DNA of 64,000 nt from contig JBHGNT010000007.1 in the NCBI GenBank assembly GCA_043228905.1, forward strand, positions 1,612,001 to 1,676,000. The letters run 5' to 3'. The notes below the pieces were generated by a model. The model made no database searches and had not been told where the DNA came from. It was given only the letters and a program-made list of their open reading frames with translations. This DNA comes from Azolla caroliniana. Its lineage: Eukaryota > Polypodiophyta. The position numbers were made by a program, and so were the translations under genes. Below, piece by piece: positions 32,441 to 44,239 of this stretch. Position 1 is the first letter of the stretch. Each line of letters starts with the position of its first letter.

Positions 32441-35400
32441 AGAGAGAGTCTATCATCAATATAATTTTTTCACATCTAAAAAGGTTTTAGAGATATATTG
32501 AGAAAGTTTTGAGAGAAAAACTTTACTTGTGCACACAAAATTGCCCGTCTCTTTTTGAGAAGCTTTTCAATTAAGCTAAGGGTGATGTCCTCATTTCTTC
32601 AATTTAGGAATTTGGTAGATCGATGATTACGAGATGGGCAAAGAAAGCATATTTGTCAAGAGAAACAAAAGGGTCTTTAGTTGCTAATAGTCCCAATAGT
32701 CTAAGGAAAAAAAAGCTAGTACAGAAACAAAGTTGGGCAAAACAAGTTAAAAAACATGTCATTAGTTGTCTTGGTGGAACCATGCCACTATGTACGGGTG
32801 GGATGGACGTAGATTGTTGGTGAAACCTAGCTAACACATGGATAATGTGAATCCACGTAACATGTAACATGTGTCGGGCCCGTTGATGTGGTATTCTAGT
32901 GTCATGAGTGATCTCTACTTTAGAAGGTACACGAGGCTACTTATTTATATGAAGAAAGTGAAATCTAGTAAACATGATCTATATGCCATTTTGTAATATA
33001 TGCGTACCCCATCGATAGGCTTGAGTATTAATCTCTATTTTAGAAAGTGTATATCAATGTTAGTCATTTGCAGGAAGTTGATGCAATCTAATACATTAGA
33101 GTATAAGTGGATAGCTTGAGATAGAGGAAGTCCATCTCCATTGAAGCATTAGGTAGTATTGCAAGGCAACATGATGCCTGTTCATCCACATGCACATACA
33201 TCTTGGTGGGACTTGAAGTCAATACCTCATGGAACTAATTTCCTTTGTGTTGAGGTTGAGGCTTTATAACATGAATGCCACACAACATTATGGGTGGCGT
33301 GGGAGAATTTCTTGTCCAAAGGCTTTTCATACATAAACAATTGTGTGAAGAGATATGGTTTCAGGTAGGACAACCATTGCTTGACTAATAAAGCCGGCAT
33401 CAATAAAATTTGAAACCTTAAGGAACTACTAATTGCAACTTTCGCATGGAGGCAAAGTAATAATGATTGCAAGCAAAGAAATTTGGGAAAACAAAATGGC
33501 TATGCATTTGGTTTTGGTTATAATACAAATATAATACGTATATGGTATCATACATTGTAAATAGAATCTGCGACAAAGGTGTGAAAGATGCGAGTGGCAC
33601 CAAACTTGGACTAGGAAAGTTGGCTTTGGTTTTGGTAAGTATGTGTGCGAGAAAATGTGATGTAGTGGGTCCTCTACGTGAATTATGATTCTATTTGACA
33701 CATATATGTAAGTGTGCAAGATTATATGTGTTTCAGTGAAGGTAAACTGATGCAATTTGTGTTTGTTATAAATGTGAATGCAAAGTTGTATGTGTGTGCA
33801 CTGGTGGATATATTTGAGTATGAGTGCACATTCAAATGTGTTTGTATCGAATTATGAAAGTATATGTAAATTTGTAAGTGTTTTTGGTGTGCTTATGCCT
33901 GTGTTTTTGTTGGCATGAGAACAAGTGAGCCCATTCGACGTTCAAATGTGTATGTGTCATCGTGGAGTTAATTGTGTGAGTGGGATTATGTTTGCATGCA
34001 TGTGTGTGATTGTGTTTATGCTTTTGTGATTATCTTTAGATGTGCATATGTGTGTATTTGTTTATAATTTTGGTGGGTATGTAGACTTTAGGACATAGTA
34101 TTTGTATATAGGTACATTTTGTTGGAAATTCAAGGTGTTTGGGGAACACAAAGTCTCCTCCCCCCCGCCCGTTATAGTGTTAGATATGGTGATAGAGGTA
34201 GAGGGTTTAAACGTTCCTTGTATTGTGAAACCTAGGATCAACATTGAGCCTAAGCCCAAGAGAAGGACTCACGATGTTATCCAATGTAGGCAATGACACA
34301 ATTTCCAACAATGCTTATCACTTCTTGAGTTGCTCCTCCATCTTGTCATGTGGAGGAACACACACATGGTAGAACTCATCAAGTCTTATCATGCAAGTTC
34401 TACATGGTAGAACTTGTTAGGTTCTATCATGGTGAGTTCCTATGATAGAACTCTTTGGGTTCTATCGTGTGGGCTCCACATGACAAAATTCCACGAATTT
34501 ATCGTATGCTAAAATATTTGTCCTCATGTTCGTATTTACTGCATGCTTCATTTTCTCCATCTCCACTTATACTTTGTAAAACATCTTTCCTCCTTATCAC
34601 CTTTGGTGGAGCTACGTTGTAATATTTCCTCGATATTCTTCTCACATTTTCTTTTGTTAATCACTTTAACTACATTGCCAACCAACTATATTTGTATAAC
34701 TTGACTTTTAGATGTTTTTCCTTTTGCATACAACACATCATGACAATGTCTTACCATTGAGTTTTGGTTTTAGATATTCCAAATCAACACTAGTTGTGTA
34801 CCTCTATTGGTTTCCCTTCTTTGTGGCATTGTACACATCATGTAATAGTATAATTTCTTGATTCATTCCCACTATTTCCTATTCTCATGTTCATACTTTT
34901 TTGGTCTTCTGTTTATGGTTTCATAATTGTTTGAACTAGAGTCTTCTTAGCCAATTTTGATCTCTTATGGAGTGATGATCGGTTCATTGAGTTGTGTAGA
35001 AGTTTATGCCTATAATGTTATTGTAAAATTTAGACACCAATTTCTCAAATATGCTAACGATTAGATATTGCAAATACTCAACTTTGAGAGAAGACATGTT
35101 TGGTTTCAACATCCAACCCTCTAGGATTTTTTGAATAAGATTCAATTGGTGGTACAATTACAACTCACAAATAAGCAAGGAATCAAGGTCCAATGGGCTT
35201 GGTCAAATTCCTTCTTATGGGATAGATTCTTAATTGGTTTAAGTCATTGATTGAAAATGAGCTTAATAGTTCCAAGCTTTTGCAACCTTCGAAAAACATC
35301 ACATGGCTTATTTTGGGGACATTATAGATATATCATGATAGACATTGGTAGATATATTTTGAGGCAAGTATCAAATTAATCAAGTGAATTTTATGCAAGG

Positions 35401-36249
35401 GAGTTTCAATAAATTGTCATGGATACCTCATGGGATGATATTGCTCTCCAATAGAGAGAGCTTCAAGAGAAGGTCAAATACCTTTTGTTCGTGGTGGATG
35501 ACTCAAACCCCTCAATGAGGCTATCATTGTCCTTTTTTGTTGAGATAATTGCTTATTTGTCAATAAATTTCAATCTCAAATTTGTTTCACCGTACACCTA
35601 AACTCCTACTCCTATACTTGCATCTTTTGAGGCAAACACTCCAATATCATTGTGAGTGGTTCTTTTAGTTTTTCATGGTTCTAGTATCAATGCAAGTGTA
35701 TTGTTTAATTTTTCTAGGCCTTTTATTTCCTATTTAAAAGAAACATTGTAGAGAATTCCAGATTCATATTCTTGAGGGTTGGGTCACATGATTTGTTGTT
35801 ATCCAATCAAATTATCTAAGTATCAAGAGACATCAGGGGTGGGTTTAAGTAGTTGAAGTCTCTTGGTGGTTGACTATTATTTGTCACATCGTCTAAGTGA
35901 AGTTTTTATCTCGTGTAATACAAATTAAGGGTATCTCTCTTGATAAGACCATTAAAGAGTTTCTAGTTTGAGTATTATCAATTGAGAAAAGTCAGGCTAT
36001 TGGATGCTCTTGTTGAGCTTGACAATGTTGTGTCGCTTCCCATGCTTTTTGACAACATCACATTGGCATTGGTACCCAAGGGACAATCCTAGAGGCAAGG
36101 ATAAAGGGGGCAAGAGATAAAAATGTTGCTATAGGGACAAAATCTTATTGGCTACTATAGTGTGGAAAAGGAAGTTGTAGAGGCAAAGACTTATTAGACA
36201 CTATATATTGAAAAAGGAAGCTGTAGAGGCAAATACTTATTAGTCCAAG
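32441..36249. other. Anonymous DNA
   Basis: No gene is recognised. Features seen: a dispersed-repeat copy (ACACATGGATAATGTGAATC) near 32834; a GT-rich stretch at 33640-34080; a short array of GTTCTATCATG/CATGGTAGAAC inverted motifs at 34360-34470; and a 46-base near-duplication (GGAAG.TGTAGAGGCAAA) at about 36160-36240. Confidence 0.5.
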
Positions 36250-36468
36250 TTGTGGTGTCCCTATTCTGTCCCAACTACTACTAGGACATAGTTCCCAATC
36301 TGAACTGGACTCAGTAAGTAGCCCAATCCCAGTCCCAAAGAAAGCGCCACATTGGGTTGGGACAACCCAATCCAAATGGGTAGTTCCAAGGGACCACCCA
36401 ATGTCTAGTCCCAACGACCATATTTGGCCTATAAAATGAGGATCCCTCCTCATTTGCAATGATTCTCT

Positions 36469-36544
<76 letters not shown>

Positions 36545-36716
36545 TTCTCTGTGTGTGTTAAATCGTTTGGGAGTTGTCTCGACTCGTCCCAAGTTTGCTT
36601 TTTGGATTGTGGTTTTGTCCCAATTTGGGATGGTTGTAAGATTTTCTTTTTATAATGATATATATGAGCATATTTTTTGTCCCAACTTGTGACTCCCATG
36701 AAATAAGGGTGTAACA
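36250..36716 (+). mobile_element. 5' LTR of the Glu-rich element
   Basis: It has the TATA-like GGCCTATAAAATGAGG at about 36427, a (CA)34 tract at 36474-36541 and a TTTTTATAATGA motif. The right edge at GTGTAACA is followed by a partial initiator-Met primer site. The left edge is approximate. Confidence 0.75.
36474..36541. repeat. (CA)n microsatellite
   Basis: About 34 CA units inside the LTR. Confidence 0.97.
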
Positions 36717-36717
36717 C

Positions 36718-36730
36718 TTGGTATCTAAAC
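36718..36730 (+). promoter_or_regulatory. Possible degenerate primer-binding site (initiator Met type)
   Basis: TTGGTATCTAAAC directly after the LTR edge resembles the common plant site TGGTATCAGAGC in its first eight bases only. Confidence 0.4.
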
Positions 36731-37378
36731 AAGAACATGAGTTGGGAGAGACATGATGCCAAAAAGGGAAAGGTTGATAGAGGAAAGAGAAAGAGATGGA
36801 AAGAGAGGTAAATGAGAATCAACCATTATCAAGAAGCCACGGAAGTAAGGGAATGAAGTGGAGATCGTGTTAGCACAACTGGTGGAAAACTTGATGAAAC
36901 AATTAAAGGAGCAATAACTAAATGAGACCAAGAAGCGGGTATAGGAGGAGAAATCACACCAAGGAAGCTACAAGAGAGTTCTCTCATGGGAATACATAGG
37001 GATGAGGGAGTCCTCAACACTAGAGAAGTGGATCATAGACATGGAATGTCATTAGAAGTGGTGTGATATATGGCCCCATTTTTGGGTGGAGGTAGTGAGT
37101 GGGTTTCTCATGGATGACCCAGAGGAGTGGTACCTTTGAGAGGTGGAGAAGGTCCTTCGAGAGTTGGGAACATATCATCTCAATAGATGAGCCTTCAAGG
37201 AAGACGGATTAATGAAGTGTTTTCCTGAGAAAACTAGATCTAGATATTTTTATGTATAAGAGAATTATGGAATATATATGACTAATTTAGATGATTGTTA
37301 TAGGTTTTATGGGTTTCTTGATGGATTGTAGCCTTCGATACAAGAAATGGGTATGAAGAAATCAAAGTTGTAGAGCGA

Positions 37379-38040
37379 GTGGATGATGGGGAGACCACCA
37401 AACACGAAAACCTAGGAGAGAAAGGGGTTCCCCTTGAGAGAGGAGTTCAAGAAGAGTTCGAACAAGAAGAAGAAGATACACTGACCACACAAGAGCAAGT
37501 CAAGGTGGTTCTGATCGAGATTGGCTCAACCATGATGGATGAGCCAAGCATGGAGGAAATGGCTCAAAGGGAATTGGAGCTTGATAGTAAGAGCGAGATC
37601 AAGACTGAGATGGACAACAAGGAAGACCCAATCGGAGAGGTCGAATAAGAAGCGAAGGTGGAAGAAAAATGAGAGCTCAATGTAGAGAAGATCGATGAAG
37701 AGACTAAGGTGGAGAAACTCTTCTAGGGAACCATGAAGTATGAGTTAGGGATCGAGATCGAAGGGAAGGTGGACTCAACCATGGTGGATGAGAAAGAAGA
37801 ACACAAAGAAGTCTTAGAACAAGAGATCAAGATCGAGAAGATAGAGCAAGAGGCTGAGGTGGAGGAGCTCCCAAGACAAGAAATCAAGATAAAAGAGAAC
37901 ACAATCGCAACCAAGGTGGTTGAGAAAGAACAATCCAAGGAACCACATAGCAAGAGATCGAGATTGAAGAAGAGATATGAGAGGGGAAGTCAGAGGAATC
38001 AACACCAACCAATGTTGAGCTAAAGATTGAGAGTGACCCA
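37379..38040 (+). pseudogene. Glu/Lys-rich ORF remnant of the LTR element
   Basis: Frames 37379-37648 and 37733-38023 encode strongly acidic, repetitive sequence (EEFEQEEEDTLTTQEQ, EVLEQEIKIEKIEQEAEVEE) with stops between. Upstream, 36730-37370, broken frames (WYL.EVEKVLRELGTYHLNR) have a gag-like texture. I cannot assign a named domain. It may be the C-terminal part of a Gag protein. Confidence 0.45.
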
Positions 38041-38205
38041 ACCATGGTGAGCTTGATTGAGACTATGGAGCTAAGAGTAAAGGAGGAGGAACTTCCTCTA
38101 AAGGATACGATGACGAAGGACGGGACCAAGCAAGGAGAGGGGACAAAGGAAACCCCTCAAGGGGATCAGAAGAAGAGGATAGAGTGCGACTTGGAGGAGT
38201 CATGG

Positions 38206-38428
38206 TGGAGAATCCTGTCCCAACTAGGACACAATCCCATAGACTGGGAGTCAGCAAGGGGCCCAAAGAAGGTGATACCTTGGGTTGGGACAACCCAATC
38301 TAGACAAGTAAACCCAACAGACCACCTAATGACTAGTCCCAATGACCATTTTGGCCTATATAATGAACATAGTTTCTCATTTGCAACAGTTCTCTGATTG
38401 AACATCATTTTGGCCTAAGGAGAGTAAC

Positions 38429-38463
<35 letters not shown>
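38206..38463 (+). mobile_element. Left half of the split 3' LTR
   Basis: It aligns with 36260-36470 through the TATA region (GGCCTATATAATG) and ends in a (CT)n tract at 38434-38463 where the LINE enters. Confidence 0.75.
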
Positions 38464-38465
<2 letters not shown>

Positions 38466-39625
38466 ATACCCACCCTCACCAACACTATTTGGTCTATGCA
38501 ATGATGAATTGGAAGAAATGGTTACCAAGTTTGCAAAGGAAGAATCTGTTGAAGAAGTTGCCATTGGGAATGTTGTGATTATGCTTTTGCTATATGCAGA
38601 TGATGTAGTGCTTTTTGCAAATACTTTAGGAGATGCACAAAAGCTTATGAAGGTATTGAGATATTAAGTGTTGGGTCCCCAAGAAATATCTTTTCAACAC
38701 TTAATATGGGGTGACACTGGTTCTTCTCTATAGGGTAGAAGTATGGGGCGGTAGCATCCCTAAATCTATGTGGAAAGAGTTTGAAAATGTCCAAAAACAT
38801 TTTCTTATAAAGTTTCTACAAGTTAAGAAACAAATGCCCTACACCCTCCTCCTCCTTGAGATCATGGCCATGGAAAGGGTTGTTGAATACATGCTTAAGG
38901 TTCAAAAAATTCTCTCACATCGACTTCCTAGAATTGCATGGGAAGCAAGCAAAAAGATCCAAAAGACACATAAAAGCAAAATTTTGTGTTCTGGTTGGAT
39001 GCAAGATATAGAAAAATAGTTTGGTAGATGGGATGCGAGACACTTTGATGCATCATTAGATTCCTCTGTAAATGAGGCCTTTTTGCAACGTCAATGTATC
39101 ATGACATGGGACAAATGTGGAGGCTCATGCTTCACACATTATACTACATATGTTGCACCTAACTACAAAACCATATTCTTAGCCGAATGGGGAAACCGTA
39201 CACATCGATACATGTTAGAGCCCATTCCATTGGTTTCCATTCGAACCATTGCCTCCATGTGACTTAGGTCACATGCATTGCGATGTGAGATGGGGCGTTG
39301 GGGCACAAGTGATGAGAGTGGTCGACTATGCACACTTTTCCCTAAACAAGTTCGAGAGTTTGAGGATCACACTTTGATACAATGCTCTGCCTTTGATAAT
39401 ATTCGACCATGCTTTTCACAAATCTTCGATCAATCCCAATCCTTGCACGAATTTGTCTTACAACCACAATGTGCACTCTCGATTGCAACATTCATTGGTA
39501 AAGTTCTTGAACATCAAGAGTTGCTACTCACTTTCACCCGTATCATGTAAAATGTAATATTTTTGGTCTCATAGGTCATATTTTACCTCCAAAGACGATA
39601 ATATAATCTATCTATCTATTTATCA
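38464..39625 (+). pseudogene. LINE reverse-transcriptase fragment inserted in the 3' LTR
   Basis: PTLFGLCNDELEEMVTKF followed by LLLYADDVVLFANTLGDAQK (YADD catalytic box at 38593-38604) is non-LTR RT. After a deletion, 38711-39019 encodes the C-terminal RT-connection (YRVEVWGGSIPKSMWKEFEN) and 39278-39550 a zinc-finger-like tail (LCTLFPKQVREFEDHTLIQC). The 3' end GGTCTCATAGGTCATATTTT...GATAATATAATC is followed by a (TATC)n tail. Multiple stops show it is dead. Confidence 0.82.
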
Positions 39626-39635
39626 CACACATAGA

Positions 39636-39641
39636 CACACA

Positions 39642-39723
<82 letters not shown>
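39636..39723. repeat. (CA)n microsatellite
   Basis: More than 40 CA units. The equivalent of the LTR's internal CA tract at the LINE junction. Confidence 0.96.
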
Positions 39724-39726
<3 letters not shown>

Positions 39727-39953
39727 GCGTAGACACAGACAAACACCCTCTGTGTTAGCTCATTTAGGAGTTGTCTTGACTCATCCTAATGTGGCCCAAC
39801 TTCGAATTTTGGATCATGGTTTTGTCCCAATTTGGGACGGTTGTAATATTTTCTTTTTATAATAAAATATGTGCATGTTTTGTGTCTCAATTTGTGTTCC
39901 AATCATATTTTCAATATGTTTTATGGACCCTCATGAAATAGGGGCAAAAAACA
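39724..39953 (+). mobile_element. Right half of the split 3' LTR
   Basis: It aligns with 36545-36716: GGAGTTGTCT.GACTC, GTTTTGTCCCAATTTGGGA, TTTTCTTTTTATAAT and CATGAAATA.GGG. It ends near AAAAAACA. Confidence 0.75.
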
Positions 39954-40782
39954 CAGATAATGTAAAAGACTCTTATCTTAAGCCCATGGTTGTTTACGTA
40001 CCTGTATTTAACGTTTAAATATGTATAGTACCTCATCATTTGTATAAAACGTACTATACCTCAATGTTGTTCAATCAAATATCATGTACATTTGTCTAAT
40101 ACAGTATTTAACGTATTTATAAAAAAACAGGTGTAATACGTATTTATAAAGAAAATGTAAGTAAAACCCTAACAAAAAGCAAAAGGAAAAAAAATATTTT
40201 AGTGAAAAAGAAGCCAAGGGAAGGAAGGAAGAAGAATAGAAGAGACGACGATGAAGAAGATGAAGAAGAAGAAGAAGAAGAAGAAGAGAGAAAAGAAGAC
40301 ATAAATCTGTCCTGAGTGTGATAATCGCCGAAGATAGAAGAAGAAGAAGAAGAAAACGAAGAAAAGAGAAACCTATCACGAGTGTGATAGTCGTAGACGA
40401 TTCCTCAATTTATGAAGGCATAATTGTAAATAATTACAATTTGAAGTAGAACATCGTGATACACACTTACACTGATTTATAGAATAAGGGAAAGTCGACA
40501 TCCATATTACTACAATTATTTAAGGATGTGAAATGTTCAAATGTCTTATATGCATTTTAGGATGTAGAACTATATTGTATATCACAAAATTGTGTAAACA
40601 TAGATGTTTTTTACAATATTATAGATATTTTTTAGAAAGGTAAATAATTTTCAAATTCTAGAAGTATCTAACGTACTATACGTAAAATAAATATTTTACG
40701 TATTTTATAAGTATTTAACATATTAAGAAAATGTATTTAACATATTTTTTAATTGAGAGGTACTATACGAGTATTAATACGT
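39954..40782. other. Anonymous AT-rich DNA with GAA microsatellites
   Basis: GAA tracts lie at about 40250-40290 and 40335-40365. ACGTA/TACGT-rich stretches (TATTTAACGTATTT, GTATTAATACG) surround. No gene is seen. The long reverse frame of Leu/Phe/Ser comes from the GAA tract. Confidence 0.6.
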
Positions 40783-41365
40783 TGTCGTAGTGTATTTTGT
40801 ACACTACGTGAAAAACGTATATAGTATTAGATTCAATAAAAAATGAAGAAATAGAAGAAAATAGCAAAATAAATGGAACATGCATAGGGCAAGATTCGAA
40901 CCTTGCACCTCCATGTTAATAATGTAATGTCTTACCATTACACTAGCATTTCATTAGTGTTAAAGCATAGATGTCCCACATAGAAAGGTAAATTCACGCT
41001 ATAGTTGGAGAAAAAGCATGGATTACTAAGACTTCCTCATCACTACATAAGGATGGGGAGCACAATGTAATTGTGTGTGAAAAATATTTGGAAACTGGAT
41101 ATGTTTCTAAAAAACACCAATTAATAAACTATACTCGTGGGATTCACGAGAATTCTATATCATTCTCTTTCAACCGAAATTTATATTCTTATATTCATAT
41201 TGATTAATCAAATACAATACACTCGTGGGATTCACGAGTTTGCTATAACTCTTTCTTACAACATATTTATATTCTTATTAGCCTTAAAACTCTCCTCTTC
41301 CTAGTCCAAAACCCCGGTGGTTCCCACCCGACTCACGCAACGATCCGGAGCCGAAAGGCACGACA
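40783..41365 (+). mobile_element. Solo LTR of the TGTCG...CGACA class
   Basis: It begins TGTCGTAGTGTATTTTG and ends GAAAGGCACGACA. ACGT precedes it (40779-40782) and follows it (41366-41369), a 4-bp target duplication. CCTAGTCCAAAACCCCGGTGG near 41308 matches the same position in the nested element's LTR. It contains an antisense tRNA-like module at 40886-40946 and a paired CTCGTGGGATTCACGAG motif at about 41135 and 41223. Confidence 0.85.
40886..40946 (-). other. tRNA-like segment, antisense to the solo LTR
   Basis: Minus strand: CTAGTGTAATGGTAAGAC (A box) and GGTTCGAATC (B box, 40893-40902) flanked by GCAA/TTGC. It begins about 100 bases into the LTR, as in the other copies. Confidence 0.55.
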
Positions 41366-41369
41366 ACGT

Positions 41370-42235
41370 TAAATACATATGGTATTCGTACCGTACCTAA
41401 CATACCTAACAACCTTGCTTAAGCCACCTTTGGGCTTCTTCATCACTTATTCATATTGAGTTAGAGCTTTAGTCCATGTCTATCTCTCTTAGCCCTCATC
41501 CTCATTTTTTTAGCCTTGGATAGTTGAAATGTGGTTCTTCATCTTGAGTGTGGTTTGCTTCCTTATCTATTTAATAATCTTGGGATGTCGTCTTTATTAA
41601 TTTATTTTGTTAATTTACATTTACGTAATTAATTAAATGTGGTGCCATGTGTTAAATTTTTTCATTAAAATGCATTATTTATCGTTTAGTCGAACATAAG
41701 AGTGAGGTAAGCAAGGAGTTCACTAGGGGAGCTAGATCTCTCCATTGAAACACTCAAGAGTTGGTTGACACTTCTCTTCCTTGTCTATAAAAATATTGGG
41801 TGTTACCTTGCCTGATCCATGTGACAATGAGTTGATGATATAAACTCACATTGTAGGTTAAGACCACTATTTAATTATATATCTATAGTGGGGCAAATGT
41901 CTTTTCCATAGACAATCATAGTATGAACCATGCGTACCATTCGTGCATTCGTGTTCGAGAATGATTCAATCATTCGAGAATGATAAACACTCTCGAAGAA
42001 TGATAAATACCATACTTTTGGATAAATGGTTTACTATAAGGTAAACATTTTTTCACGGAAAAAAAATTTAAAAAATTGCAAAAAAAAAACATATTACCTT
42101 CTTAATAACAATATGCTTTTTTTCGTAAATTCTAATAACAACTACCCAAAATGCCTAGTCTCCAAAAAAATCCTCAATGAGGTGTTACATCAAAACGAGC
42201 ATTCCTAATCTTCATTCAAGGTGATATCATCATCT
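41370..42235. other. Anonymous AT-rich DNA
   Basis: No gene is recognised. A local repeat of ATTCGAGAATGATAAA occurs near 41960-42010. Confidence 0.5.
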
Positions 42236-42251
42236 TCAAAAATTTCAGACA

Positions 42252-42600
42252 TTACATCACAGAAATTTCAGTGATGAAATTTCAAAAATTTCATCAAGAA
42301 ATTTCTGAAATTATGAAATTTCAAAAATTTTAGTGATGAAATTTCATCATAGAAATTTCAGTGATGAAATTTCAATCAAAATTTCAGAAATTTCAATCAT
42401 CACTGATTCATCACAGAAATTTCAGAAATTTCACGATGAAATTTCAATCAAAATTTCTGAAATTTCAGTGATGATTGAAATTTCAGAAATTTCAATCATC
42501 ACTGAAATTTCGTTGATGAAATTTCATCACAGAAATTTCTGTGATGAAATTTCTGAAATTTCGTGATGAAATTTCTGATTTTTTAGCACAGAAATTTCAT
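42252..42600. repeat. Dense cluster of the palindrome GAAATTTC
   Basis: By hand count the 8-base palindrome GAAATTTC occurs about 21 times in 350 bases, linked by CA, TG, AT, CAGTGAT and similar short spacers. Flanking bases often extend it (GATGAAATTTCATC, CAGAAATTTCTG). Several near misses AAAATTTC also occur. Confidence 0.93.
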
Positions 42601-42745
42601 CACTAAAATTAAAACCATATTTCTACACTAAATATACCTGAAGGTTGAATGCACTCTGCAGAATTGCAAATCGTTTGAGGCTAGGTTGTAGAGGAGAAGA
42701 GAGCATAACGTTAGTGCAGAGGAAAAGGGAGAAAAGAGGGAAAAA

Positions 42746-42810
42746 TTGAAAAAAAATGAAAAAAAATGAAAAAAAAATGAAAAAAAAATGAAAAAAATGA
42801 AAAAAAAAAA
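42746..42810. repeat. (TGAAAAAA)n short tandem repeat
   Basis: About eight imperfect TGAAAAAAA units. Confidence 0.85.
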
Positions 42811-43279
42811 CACACGAATATTTGCATATCATTCGTGTTCGTTTTCCAACGTATGAAAACGAATGATATGGCAGACGAACATGAATTTTACGTACTATGT
42901 AGACAATAACTTTGATTCTTAGAACACAATTACTAGCATATCTTGTTAAAGAGTCTAGAATTGATTGGTCATGATATTTCTTATGGATTAGGCCAAAAAA
43001 TATATTGTATACGTTCAATTATATTTAGATGAGACCATATTGAAATTAATAGATTCTGGGACAAATTCCTATTACAGGGATAAAATATCTACTTCTAAGA
43101 GTGAGAACACCACTCTAACTTCAAGGTGTCATTGCCATCGGTAATAGATGCGGTCTTGGCGGTTCACTTGACTCGCCCTCACCAAAAGCTCAATTGTTCC
43201 CCATTTTTTGTTTCTATTTGAGTCTAATAATCATCTTCCAAATAAGAATATACTCCATTAGTTAAAATGACATACAATA

Positions 43280-44200
43280 CACAACTTTAGTCCCTTTAAT
43301 GGGTAGTCATTGCCTACTTCCACATGGGTTACATCACTTATTTATCTTACACTCAATAGCCCACATGTTTGTTCTCTATGTTTCTCATGTCATTCACGCC
43401 CCTCTATCATCTAATGGGAGGGGGGAACAACCATCTCGGTACTACATACTGCCAACGTATATGCACTCCAATCTCTACAGCCATTTGTGTAGTACACCAT
43501 AGTTTTCTGAAATTCAGCCTCATAAATTCTGAAGCATCATCTGTTCCATCAAACCGCTCATATTGGGCCCTCAATGTAGTTATTAATGTGTGCCATATTA
43601 GCTTAGTAGATTCTGCAGGAGGCCGTTTGTTTGTTGAAAATACCCTGGTACATCTTGTTGTCCAGATGTTCCATATGATAATGGGTGCAAGCAACATCCA
43701 TAGATCTCCAATTTTCTGCTTCTGGCATTAATTGTAGTTCCATTCTCCCCTCTGTACATTGCTTTGCATGTGCTATCAAATTTCTCCACATCATTATCAA
43801 GACAATTCCAACAAGCATGTCCCCATTTGAGGGTAAATGAGCTAGAGGCATGACATAACAATCGTAATGCCCTTAGCCATACAACCGTTGCCTCATGACA
43901 TTCCCATAGACAATGGGAAATGCTTTCGAGTTGTCCACATGCACTACATCTAGGGTCTACATTGGGGCCTTTAGCCCACGCCCCTACCGGCAAGGCTCTA
44001 TGCACAATAAGCCATAAGCACATCATTATCTTGCGGTCACCACTGTCATGTCATATCATTTTCCAAAATTTAGCTAATCTCCTTTCACTAATGCCCTCTT
44101 GTATCCAAAATTTACGAGCTGCAATATCTTTGTGTTCTTCTTTTAGTATAATTTGCCTCCCGAAAGGACAAAAGAAGAGTTGAGGGCATGAGACAAAAAA
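43280..44200 (-). pseudogene. LINE ORF2 C-terminal fragment, zf-RVT domain
   Basis: Minus-strand frames encode IVHRALPVGAWAKGPNVDPR, CSACGQLESISHCLWECHEA (C-x2-C...H...C), then WNIWTTRCTRVFSTNKRPPA. Frameshifts separate them. The order equals that of the intact LINE tail at 53423-54541 (VPVGEWLGKRGGPLGC, LWDCPHAQKVW, LWYVWKARCLKVF). It is joined at about 44200 to a Copia element in the opposite orientation. Confidence 0.8.
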
Positions 44201-44239
44201 GATTTTGGACAATAAGAAAACCTCAACAATCGCTGCAAG

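Larger units (their letters stand above)
36250..39953 (+). mobile_element. LTR retrotransposon with Glu-rich interior, 3' LTR split by a LINE
   Basis: A left LTR (36250-36716) and a split right LTR (about 38206-38463 plus 39640-39953) match through GTCCCAACTA, TTGGGTTGGGACAACCCAAT, TTTTGGCCTAT.TAATG, GTTTTGTCCCAATTTGGGA and TTTTCTTTTTATAAT. The interior lacks protease, RT or integrase motifs, so the element looks non-autonomous. LTRs are well diverged, so it is old. Confidence 0.8.

Noticed and set aside
35090-36060. Further LINE or Copia coding remnants
   Set aside because: Broken frames hint at coding ancestry, but no diagnostic motif survives.
37723-38293. Minus-strand Ser/Leu-rich frames
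   Set aside because: Shadows of the Glu-rich plus-strand frame.
40071-40379. 102-residue Leu/Phe/Ser-rich open frame
   Set aside because: Produced by GAA microsatellites read on the other strand. No start context or homology.
42252-42600. Functional heat-shock element array
   Set aside because: GAAATTTC does contain GAA-nn-TTC, but consecutive copies are not kept at the 2-base phasing that trimeric HSF needs, and no heat-responsive gene is adjacent.
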